In this document: in pieces, positions 1 through 5,824 of the stretch
Layout of the letters: each line of letters starts with the position of its first letter
Numbering within the stretch: position 1 is the first letter of the stretch
Assembly: GCA_020072905.1 (NCBI GenBank)
Contig: JAIQGB010000503.1
Location: forward strand, 1 to 6,579
From: Terriglobia bacterium
Lineage (GTDB): Bacteria; Acidobacteriota; Terriglobia; UBA7540
Length of the DNA stretch: 6,579 nucleotides
Direction of reading: 5' to 3'
Notes under the pieces: generated by a model
What the model was told of the DNA's origin: nothing
Databases searched by the model: none
What the model saw: the letters and a program-made list of their open reading frames with translations, nothing else
Made by a program: the position numbers and the translations under genes

Positions 1-607
1 CTAGGTCTCCGACGATATCTGCGAGCGCGCTCACGCCGCGGGCCTGCCGGTGCACCTGGATGGCGCGCGCATCTTCAACGCCAGCGCGGCACTGGGCCGA
101 TCCGTCGTCGAATTAACCAGGAAATTCGATTCGGTCATGTTCTGCTTGTCGAAAGGGCTCGGCGCCCCCGTCGGCTCGATGCTCGTGGGCAGTAAGGAAT
201 TCTTCGAGGAAGCCCGGCTGGTGCGCAAAATGCTGGGCGGCGGCATGCGGCAGGCGGGCGTGCTCGCGGCGGCGGGCCTGATCGCGCTCGAGGAAGGCCC
301 GAAGCACTTGCCCATCGATCACGAAAACGCCCGATTCCTTGCCCACGGCCTCTCCGAGATTCCCGGCATCAAGATTGACCCGGCCAAAATCGTGACGAAC
401 ATCCTCTTCTTCAATGTGACGGACTCCGGACTGACCTCCTTCGACATCTCCAAGCGTCTGGCCGCACAGAACGTCTTTGCCAACGGCGTCACGCCGCAGA
501 TGATGCGGATGGTGACTCACCGCGATGTGGACCGCGCAGGGTGCGAGCGCGCGCTCCAGGCGCTGCGTGAGGTCCTCCAAGTGCCGGGGAAGAGTGCGGT
601 CGCGTAG
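1..607 (+). CDS. ltaE: Low-specificity L-threonine aldolase, C-terminal part (5' end cut by window edge)
   Basis: PLP-dependent fold-type I enzyme that cleaves L-threonine or L-allo-threonine to glycine and acetaldehyde in the cytoplasm. About 200 residues are visible from the codon at position 5. The family landmarks are the HLDGAR motif (visible residues 17-22, whose Asp and Arg contact PLP) and the SKGLGAPVGS block, whose lysine (codon 152-154) is the Schiff-base lysine. Downstream, the MLGGGMRQAG segment and the C-terminal small domain are normal for the family. Full-length relatives are about 340-350 residues, so roughly the first 140 lie outside the window. Oddity: reading the same frame to the window edge meets TAG at 2-4, one codon before clearly homologous sequence, so the gene is either interrupted or the extreme edge is wrong. 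It converges on the TPR gene with 46 nt between stop codons. The identification is firm; whether the gene is intact is not. Confidence 0.9.
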
Positions 608-653
608 GATGCCAGCGCGCGGCCCGTTCCCATCTGTTTCAACTGTTCCTGGG

Positions 654-1421
654 CTATTTCTTCTTGGTCGCCTGCAAGGCGGAGAGCTTGGCCAGCGCGT
701 CGATATAGCGCCGCCGGTAGGAAGAATCCGTGGGCTCGAGGTGAGAGGCGGTGCGGTATTCTGCCAGGGCGCCGGCGATATCTCCCATCTTCTCGAGGGC
801 GTAACCGAGGCCGTTGTGGGCCTCCGCGTCGTCCGGCTCGTGACGGATCGCCTCCAACATCTCCACGCGCGCGCGCTTCCACTCCTTGGCGAGGAGAAAA
901 GTCACCCCCATTTCCCGATGCAGATCGGAGTTGTCGGGGTCCAGCCGATAGGCATCGCGCAAGTGGGTAATCGCCTCCTCGATTCGCCCGCGGGCACGCA
1001 GGCGCCCCGCCTCTTGCATGTGCTCGCGGAGTTGAATCTTGATCTCGGCCACCTCCGGGCCGGAGATGAGGGGCGCGTCTTGGGCTGCCGCCGGTTGGTG
1101 GCTGACCTGGGCAGTCGCTCCGGGCCGTGGTGAGATGAAGTACGACTTTCCCAGCTCCGTGCCGCATCGAACGTGCACGTAGTGGTCGCCGGGCTCGACG
1201 GGGTCGATCGTCAATTCACCCTGGGCGCCCGTCTCGCCGGCGGGGGCAGAGTCAACATCCACCTTGCACCCTTCGCGCCCTGCGTGGACTCGGACCTTTG
1301 CCAGCTTCGGCAGTTCTTCGCGCGGCAGGGCGGGGAGGGGCCGGGCCACCAGGAAAGCAGTGGCGGCAAGCCCGAAGACCGCCACCAGGCCCGTTTCGAC
1401 GCGCCTGCTCATCGCTCGCAT
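654..1421 (-). CDS. Membrane-anchored TPR protein with PEGA-like N-terminal domain
   Basis: A 255-residue protein of unknown specific function. Residues 1-7 are basic (RR at 6-7), followed by one hydrophobic segment at about 10-26, which looks like a signal anchor or uncleaved signal peptide. There is no lipobox cysteine. Residues about 42-86 resemble a PEGA-type beta domain (GCKVDVDSAPAGETG, then GDHYVHVRC). Its two cysteines, C52 and C86, are the only ones in the protein and could form a disulfide outside the cytoplasm. Three TPR units follow at about 133-163, 167-197 and 201-231, with typical A/G/Y spacing and DP or EP helix ends, then a Lys-rich tail. TPRs bind partner proteins, so a periplasmic or envelope scaffold role is inferred. 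Start ATG at 1421 was chosen; an in-frame ATG at 1412 is equally possible because neither has a strong Shine-Dalgarno sequence. It diverges from the acyl-CoA dehydrogenase gene. Confidence 0.8.
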   Translation of the reverse strand: MRAMSRRVETGLVAVFGLAATAFLVARPLPALPREELPKLAKVRVHAGREGCKVDVDSAPAGETGAQGELTIDPVEPGDHYVHVRCGTELGKSYFISPRPGATAQVSHQPAAAQDAPLISGPEVAEIKIQLREHMQEAGRLRARGRIEEAITHLRDAYRLDPDNSDLHREMGVTFLLAKEWKRARVEMLEAIRHEPDDAEAHNGLGYALEKMGDIAGALAEYRTASHLEPTDSSYRRRYIDALAKLSALQATKKK

Positions 1422-1472
1422 CTTAGCACACGGTCCGAGATGCTGCCTTCAAGCGCCGGAAGGCTCCGTTCC

Positions 1473-1499
1473 TTGACGAGGGTGGAGATGTGGTATAGC
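1473..1499 (+). promoter_or_regulatory. Candidate sigma70-type promoter for the acyl-CoA dehydrogenase run
   Basis: TTGACG at 1473-1478 (5 of 6 to the -35 consensus) and TATAGC at 1494-1499 (4 of 6 to the -10) are 15 bp apart, shorter than the ideal 17. This would place transcription start near 1506, about 45 nt before the start codon. The assignment rests on position in the divergent 130-bp gap and on consensus match only. Confidence 0.35.
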
Positions 1500-1541
1500 C
1501 TGAATTCTCAAGGGTTGAGCGAGGGCACGGGCACAGCTTGC

Positions 1542-1550
1542 GAGGTGATC
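1542..1550 (+). promoter_or_regulatory. Strong ribosome binding site that fixes a CTG start
   Basis: GAGGTGATC matches nine bases of the complement of the 16S rRNA 3' end. The GAGG core ends 6 nt before CTG at 1552, which is ideal spacing. Its own TGA (1546-1548) is an in-frame stop for the downstream gene, so translation cannot begin further upstream in that frame. There is no ATG, GTG or TTG in frame between this site and ATG 1684. Confidence 0.75.
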
Positions 1551-1551
1551 T

Positions 1552-2778
1552 CTGGATTTCGAACTCACGCCCGAACAGAAAGAAATCAAGAAATCCCTCC
1601 GCGCTTTTGCTGAGAACGAAATCCGGCCCCACGTTCTCGAGTGGGACGAAGCGCAGCACTTTCCTGCCGAACTGATCCCCAAAATGGCGGAGCTCGGGCT
1701 GATGGGGGTGACGTTCCCGGCCGAGTACGGCGGCGCCGGGCTGGGCTATACCGAGTACGTCATTATCATCGAAGAACTCGCGCGCCTGGACGGATCGGTG
1801 GCGCTGATTGTTTCGGCCCACAATTCGCTCTCGGCCAGCCACATCCGGCTGACGGGTACCGAGGAGCAGAAGCGCAAATACCTGGTGCCGCTCGCGCGCG
1901 GTGAAAAGCTCGGCTGCTGGAGTCTCCGGCTGACGGGTACCGAGGAGCAGAAGCGCAAATACCTGGTGCCGCTCGCGCGCGGTGAAAAGCTCGGCTGCTG
2001 GAGTCTGACGGAGCCCGGTTCGGGCAGCGACGCGAGCGCCGTGCGCACGACGGCGCGGCTGGAAGGCGACTCGTGGGTCCTGAACGGCGTGAAGAATTTC
2101 GTGACGAACGGTCATCACGCTGATGTTAGCGTCGTAGTGGCCCTGACCGACAGCCGGGCCGGCCGGCATGGCATCACGGCTTTCATTGTGGAAAAGGGGA
2201 CGCCGGGTTTTCGCGCCGGGAAAAAGGAGAATAAACTCGGGCTGCGCGCCAGCGACACCGCCGAACTGATTTTTGAGGATTGCCGCATTCCCCGGGAAAA
2301 CTGCCTGGGCAAGCCGGGCGAGGGCTTCATCGACTGCCTGCGAGTGATCGATAAGGGGCGCATCGGCATTGCGGCCATGGCGGTGGGAATCGCCCAGGGA
2401 GCCTTCGAGGCCTCGCTTGCCTACTCGCGCGAGCGCAAGGCTTTCGGCAAACCGATTGCGGAGTTCCAGGCGATCCAGTGGAAGTTGGCGGACATGGCCA
2501 CGGAGATCGACGCCGCGCGCCTGCTCACCCAGCGGGCCGCCTGGCTGGCGGACCACGGCCGTGGCGTGACGCGCGCCAGTTCCATGGCCAAGCTCTACGC
2601 CAGCGAAGTAGCGGTGCGGGTGACCAACGAAGCGGTTCAAATCCACGGCGGCTACGGGTTCATCAAGGACTATCCGGTGGAGAAGTTTTACCGCGACGTG
2701 AAGCTCTGCACGATCGGCGAGGGGACGAGCGAGGTCCAGCGTATGGTCATCGCGCGCGAACTCTTGCGCCCTCACTAG
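1552..2778 (+). CDS. Acyl-CoA dehydrogenase (short-chain/butyryl-CoA type) with internal 27-residue duplication
   Basis: FAD flavoenzyme that oxidises an acyl-CoA to the trans-2-enoyl-CoA and passes electrons to electron-transfer flavoprotein. From CTG 1552 it reads (M)DFELTPEQKEIKKSLRAFA, the classic family N-terminus, giving 408 residues. Starting at ATG 1684 would lose the first 44. Conserved segments include the helical N-domain (FPAEYGGAGLGYTEY), LTEPGSGSDAS at the flavin/substrate domain, the FIVEKGTPGF beta region, FGKPIAEFQAIQWKLADM, IHGGYGFIKDYPVEKFYRD, and C-terminal IGEGTSEVQ, whose Glu (residue 390) is at the usual catalytic-base position of short-chain members. Residues from about 98 to 151 hold two identical 27-residue copies ending in LGCWSL; without one copy the length is 381, normal for the family. 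The extra copy falls just before the TEPGSGSD strand and would probably disturb folding. Exact acyl chain preference cannot be read here. Confidence 0.9.
   Translation: MDFELTPEQKEIKKSLRAFAENEIRPHVLEWDEAQHFPAELIPKMAELGLMGVTFPAEYGGAGLGYTEYVIIIEELARLDGSVALIVSAHNSLSASHIRLTGTEEQKRKYLVPLARGEKLGCWSLRLTGTEEQKRKYLVPLARGEKLGCWSLTEPGSGSDASAVRTTARLEGDSWVLNGVKNFVTNGHHADVSVVVALTDSRAGRHGITAFIVEKGTPGFRAGKKENKLGLRASDTAELIFEDCRIPRENCLGKPGEGFIDCLRVIDKGRIGIAAMAVGIAQGAFEASLAYSRERKAFGKPIAEFQAIQWKLADMATEIDAARLLTQRAAWLADHGRGVTRASSMAKLYASEVAVRVTNEAVQIHGGYGFIKDYPVEKFYRDVKLCTIGEGTSEVQRMVIARELLRPH
1844..2006 (+). repeat. Perfect 81-bp tandem direct duplication inside the acyl-CoA dehydrogenase gene
   Basis: Positions 1844-1924 are repeated without a single mismatch at 1925-2005, and the periodicity extends one more base to 2006. 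The unit is 27 codons, so the frame is preserved. It encodes RLTGTEEQKRKYLVPLARGE plus KLGCWSL, a segment present once in relatives. Identity at every synonymous position means a very recent duplication or an assembly error. The unit has no terminal inverted repeats or coding sign of a mobile element. Confidence 0.97.
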
Positions 2779-2815
2779 CGCCGTCGCGGCCCAGTCGTAG
2801 AACCCTGTTACCTCC

Positions 2816-3656
2816 ATGCCGGAATCACTGCCAGTGTGGGCAGAAAAAATTCTCGCCGGGGACCGCCGGGCCATCGCCCGAGCGATCTCGGCGGTCGAGA
2901 GCAGCGAGCCGGCGGGGATCGAGCTCCTCAAGCTACTGTTTCCAAAAACCGGACGGGCTTACGTGGTAGGTGTCACGGGCTCGCCGGGCGTAGGCAAGAG
3001 TACGCTGGTGGAGAAGCTCGCCGCAGAATATCGCCGGGCGGGCGTGCGGGTCGGGATCGTCGCCGTGGATCCGACCAGTCCTTTTTCCGGAGGCGCGATT
3101 CTCGGAGACCGCATTCGCATGCAGGCGCTCTCGGCCGACGAGGGCGTCTACATCCGCAGCATGGCAACCCGGGGCCATCTGGGCGGCCTTGCACCGGCCG
3201 TCCAGGATGTTGTCACAATTCTCGACGCCGCGGGCTGTCAGGTGATCCTCATCGAAGGTGAACAAGTCTGACCGCCCGGGAGCGGACCGCGTGGAGCAGG
3301 AAGTGACGGCCATGCTCGGCATGTCGCAGCGACGGGACGATTGGAGGCCGCCGGTCCTGAAAACGGTCGCGACAACCGGCGAGGGGATCAGCGATCTGCG
3401 CGAGGCGCTCGAGCGGTTTCGCACGATTGGGCAGCAGGATGCACGCCAGCTCGCGCGGCGCCGTGAACAGTGGCGGGGGAGCTTGCTGGAACTTTTGCGG
3501 CAAAGCCTTTTCGAGTTCGCCCTGAGTGGACTGGACGAGGCGGCCCTCAATGCCTGCGTCGAGGATGTCCTCACACGACGGCGCGACCCGCACACGGTGG
3601 CTGATGAGTTGGTGAGCGATTTTCGCCGAGGGAAGGGCGCGGCGGGCAAACGATGA
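2816..3656 (+). pseudogene. meaB: MeaB/ArgK-type methylmalonyl-CoA mutase GTPase chaperone, internal deletion and frameshift
   Basis: MeaB is a G3E-family P-loop GTPase that protects and loads adenosylcobalamin-dependent methylmalonyl-CoA mutase. Residues 1-147 (2816 to about 3256) carry Walker A GSPGVGKST (55-63), the DPTSPFSGGAILGDRIRM region (85-102), RGHLGG, and the strand QVILIE. Relatives then continue with ETVGVGQSE, but here the frame goes GEQV and stops (TGA 3269-3271). The protein resumes in another frame at 3258 with VNKSDRPGADR, which is the NKxD guanine-specificity motif, and continues in a clean C-terminal domain to TGA 3654-3656. Compared with E. coli ArgK as I recall it, about 45 residues (about 134 nt) are missing, including the G3 region. 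The two parts plus the gap total about 324 residues, the normal family length. The C-terminal part could start from GTG 3258 but would lack the P-loop. No good Shine-Dalgarno sequence precedes ATG 2816. Either a recent pseudogene or an assembly error. Confidence 0.88.
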
Positions 3657-4048
3657 AGATCCATCACGTCGGGATAGCTGTTGAATCGCTGAGCGCCGCG
3701 CTGCCGGTTTTCGAGAAATTGCTGGGGCGGCCACCCGATTCACAGGAAGTGGTTGAAGAGCAGAAGGTGCGCGTTGCGGTCTTCAATTTGGGCGAGAGTC
3801 GCATCGAGTTGCTCGAGGCCACAGACCCGGATTCACCCATCGCGCGCTTCATCGCCAAGCGCGGACAGGGCATCCACCATCTGACCCTTGCAGTTCCTAA
3901 GATGGTGGAGAGGCTGCGCGAACTGGAGGTGGCTGGGATCCAGCTCATCGATCGGGAGCCGCGCGCCGGGGCCGGGGCGGAGCGCATCGCCTTCCTGCAT
4001 CCCGCGAGTACGGTTGGCGTGCTCATCGAGCTGGTCGAGGAAAAATGA
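3653..4048 (+). CDS. mce: Methylmalonyl-CoA epimerase (VOC family)
   Basis: A 131-residue vicinal-oxygen-chelate protein that interconverts (2S)- and (2R)-methylmalonyl-CoA, linking propionyl-CoA carboxylase to the B12-dependent mutase. Two beta-alpha-beta-beta-beta repeats are visible: HHVGIAVESL at 4-13 opens the first and IHHLTLAV at 74-81 opens the second. By comparison with the Propionibacterium enzyme, the metal ligands should be H5, E52 (in IELLE), H76 and E126 (in VLIELVEE); all four are present. The near C-terminal RIAFLHPAST..GVLIEL block is typical of epimerases within this broad family. Length is normal. The ATG overlaps the meaB stop (ATGA, 3653-3656), implying translational coupling and supporting the link to methylmalonyl-CoA metabolism. 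The gene shows no damage, unlike its neighbour. Confidence 0.92.
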   Translation: MKIHHVGIAVESLSAALPVFEKLLGRPPDSQEVVEEQKVRVAVFNLGESRIELLEATDPDSPIARFIAKRGQGIHHLTLAVPKMVERLRELEVAGIQLIDREPRAGAGAERIAFLHPASTVGVLIELVEEK

Positions 4049-4872
4049 AGCTGGGTGATTTCGAACTTCTGGCACTTTCCGACGGCACGTTCGCCCTGGA
4101 CGGCGGGCAGATGTTTGGCGTGGTGCCCAAGCCACTCTGGGAACAGAAACTCCCGCCCGACTCGCGAAACCGGGTGCGCCTGAGTCTGACGTGCCTGCTG
4201 GTCCGTACCGGGCAGCACAACGTGCTCGTCGAGACGGGCATTGGCACCAAGTTTGCGGCGAAGTACGCCGACATCTACGGCATCGAAAAAACGACGACGT
4301 TGCCGGCGGAGCTGGAGAAGGCGGGGCTCAGGGTCGAAGACATCGACGTGGTCATCAACACTCACCTGCATTTCGACCACTGCGGCTGGAACACGCGGCG
4401 GGAGAATGGGCGGGTCGTGCCGACGTTTCCGCGCGCCCGCTACTATATCCAGCGCGGCGAATGGGAGCACGCGATCCATCCGACCGAGCGCGACGTGGCG
4501 AGCTACGTGACCGAGTTCTTTGGCCCGGCGGAAGTGCAGACGGAGTTCCTGGATGGCAACCAGGAAATCGTGCCCGGGATTCGCGTCGAGGTTCTGCCCG
4601 GACACACGCGCGACCTGCAATGCGTCCACATTGAGTCGGCAGGAGAGCGGGCGTGCTTTATCTCCGACCTCGTGCCGACGCGCCATCATCTGCCGTATCC
4701 GTGGATTATGGCTTTCGACCTTTATCCCATGGAGACGCTGGCCAACAGGCATCGCCTGCTGCCGCAACTGGCCGAGCAGAACGCGCTGGTGATTTTCCCG
4801 CACGATCCGGATTCGCCTTGGGCGCGGGTCAGCGAGGAGAGCGGACGAATCACGGCAACGCCCGTGGACTGA
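4045..4872 (+). CDS. Metallo-beta-lactamase-fold hydrolase, substrate unknown
   Basis: A 275-residue cytoplasmic protein with a complete dinuclear metal site: THLHFDH (H107, H109, D111, H112), PGHT (H187), FISD (D208) and FPHD (H253). The residue after the motif is Cys113. The layout, with a long N-terminal beta region (LSLTCLLVRTG, then VLVETGIG) and a short loop between D208 and H253, matches the broad lactonase/esterase branch that includes AHL lactonases and methyl parathion hydrolase. It lacks the features of RNase Z, glyoxalase II and CPSF-type nucleases. No signal peptide is seen. GAGGA at 4037-4041 is a good but closely spaced Shine-Dalgarno sequence, and the ATG overlaps the mce stop (ATGA, 4045-4048). 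The coupling suggests a job linked to acyl-CoA or organic-acid metabolism, such as ester, lactone or thioester cleavage, but this is inference. The gene appears intact. Confidence 0.85.
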   Translation: MKLGDFELLALSDGTFALDGGQMFGVVPKPLWEQKLPPDSRNRVRLSLTCLLVRTGQHNVLVETGIGTKFAAKYADIYGIEKTTTLPAELEKAGLRVEDIDVVINTHLHFDHCGWNTRRENGRVVPTFPRARYYIQRGEWEHAIHPTERDVASYVTEFFGPAEVQTEFLDGNQEIVPGIRVEVLPGHTRDLQCVHIESAGERACFISDLVPTRHHLPYPWIMAFDLYPMETLANRHRLLPQLAEQNALVIFPHDPDSPWARVSEESGRITATPVD

Positions 4873-4930
4873 AACGGATTTCGGGAGTCTCCGGTCCAGA
4901 AACTTCACTCAAGACCAAGGATCCAGCGAG

Positions 4931-5780
4931 ATGGCCAAAGCAGAGGTTGGGATTATCGGCGGGAGTGGCCTTTATCAAATGCCGGGGCTTGCGCGCGCGC
5001 GAGAGGTGCGCGTCGCGACGTCCTTCGGCAAACCTTCCGACGCCTACGTAGTGGGCCATCTGGAAGGCCGCAATGTCGCCTTCCTGGCGCGCCAGGCTGA
5101 TGCCGTCGGGGATCAACTATCGAGCCAACATTTACGGCCTGAAGAAACTGGGCGTCACGCACGTTATCTCCGTGAGCGCTGTCGGTTCGCTGCGCGAGGA
5201 CATGCGGCCACTCGACGTAGTTCTTCCTTCACAGTTTTTTGACCGCACCGATGGACGACGTTCAACCTTTTTTGGCGGTGGAATCGCCGCTCACATCAGC
5301 TTTGCTGACCCGGTTTGCGCGACGGTATCGGAAGTCCTGGCCAAGGCCTGCGAGGCGGTGCAGGTGAATTGCCACCGTGGCGGCATTTACGTGTGCATGG
5401 AGGGCCCGGCATTTTCCACCAAGGCGGAGTCCAACACCTACCGCGCCTGGGGGATGGACGTCATCGGCATGACGAACCTTCAGGAAGCGAAGCTGGCGCG
5501 CGAAGCGGAGATCTGCTATGCGACGATGGCGATGGTGACCGACTACGACTGCTGGCATCCCGACCACGATGCGGTTACCGTGAATCAGATCATTGACTAC
5601 TTGAACCGCAACGCCGAAAACGCGCAGAAGATCATCCGCTGGGCGGTCCGCCGCATGCCGAAGGAAAGAACCTGCAAGTGCGGGTCGGCGCTCGAGCACG
5701 CGATCATTACCGACCGCAAGAAGATTCCGCCGCGCGCCAAGAAGAAACTGTGGCTATTGGTGGGGAAGTATCTGAAGTAG
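4931..5780 (+). pseudogene. mtnP: S-methyl-5'-thioadenosine phosphorylase, frameshifted by a small deletion
   Basis: The enzyme phosphorolyses methylthioadenosine (and often 5'-deoxyadenosine) to adenine and a sugar 1-phosphate in methionine/polyamine salvage. The N-terminal part (from ATG 4931, with AAGGA at 4917-4921) has GIIGGSGLY at 7-15, whose Ser12 matches the phosphate-binding Thr of the human enzyme, and reads to VAFLAR. Near 5093-5096 the frame changes: relatives have HGRGH between AR and RLMPS, and those codons are absent, a net loss of about 14 nt. The original frame runs on to a stop at 5240-5242. The second frame continues cleanly through INYRANIYGLKKLGVTHVIS, MEGPAFSTKAES, GMTN and TDYDCW to TAG 5778-5780. 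TDYDCW, with its adenine-binding Asp residues, separates MTA phosphorylases from 6-oxopurine phosphorylases. Restoring 14 nt gives 287 residues, normal length. As written, no functional enzyme can be made. Confidence 0.9.
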
Positions 5781-5781
5781 G

Positions 5782-5812
5782 TTCGGGCAACACTCTTCTC
5801 ATCGTGCCCGAA
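5782..5812 (+). promoter_or_regulatory. Inverted repeat (hairpin) reaching into the pfkB-family gene's ribosome binding site
   Basis: TTCGGGCA at 5782-5789 is perfectly complementary to TGCCCGAA at 5805-5812, with a 15-nt loop. The 3' arm includes the first two bases of the AAGGGG Shine-Dalgarno sequence (5811-5816), 8 nt before ATG 5825. No T-run follows, so a classical intrinsic terminator is unlikely. It could be a translational control hairpin, an RNA processing/stability element between two cistrons, or a protein-binding site. Confidence 0.45.
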
Positions 5813-5824
5813 GGGGTACACGGA

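Noticed and set aside
608..653. Terminator between the convergent aldolase and TPR genes
   Set aside because: Only a 4-bp GCCC/GGGC pairing with a long loop is visible, with no stable hairpin or T-run on either strand.
517..1167. Minus-strand 216-codon frame and plus-strand 525-1133 frame across the TPR gene
   Set aside because: Both are out-of-frame shadows of the TPR gene and the aldolase end, with no recognisable domain; the TPR frame has a clear signal segment and three repeats.
1844..2006. CRISPR-like or mobile repeat
   Set aside because: Only two copies, directly adjacent with no spacer, entirely coding and in frame; a simple tandem duplication.
1423..2931. Long open frame on the minus strand (about 500 codons) opposite the acyl-CoA dehydrogenase
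   Set aside because: It is antisense to a clearly conserved gene; its composition is low-complexity Arg/Ala/Gly-rich, it even repeats a 27-residue block because of the 81-bp duplication, and it resembles no family.
3248..3275. Programmed ribosomal frameshift as an explanation of split meaB
   Set aside because: There is no slippery heptamer, and a frame change alone cannot restore the roughly 45 missing conserved residues.
3664..4908. Minus-strand open frame of about 414 codons opposite mce and the metallo-hydrolase
   Set aside because: High GC at third codon positions keeps the antisense frame open; both plus-strand genes have complete active-site motifs and coupled starts.
4873..4930. Promoter or regulatory element between the metallo-hydrolase and the MTA phosphorylase gene
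   Set aside because: Apart from the AAGGA ribosome binding site I see no convincing -35/-10 pair or inverted repeat in these 58 bases.
5084..5110. Programmed frameshift in the MTA phosphorylase gene
   Set aside because: A conserved motif is missing from the DNA as well as the frame changing, so it is a deletion rather than recoding.
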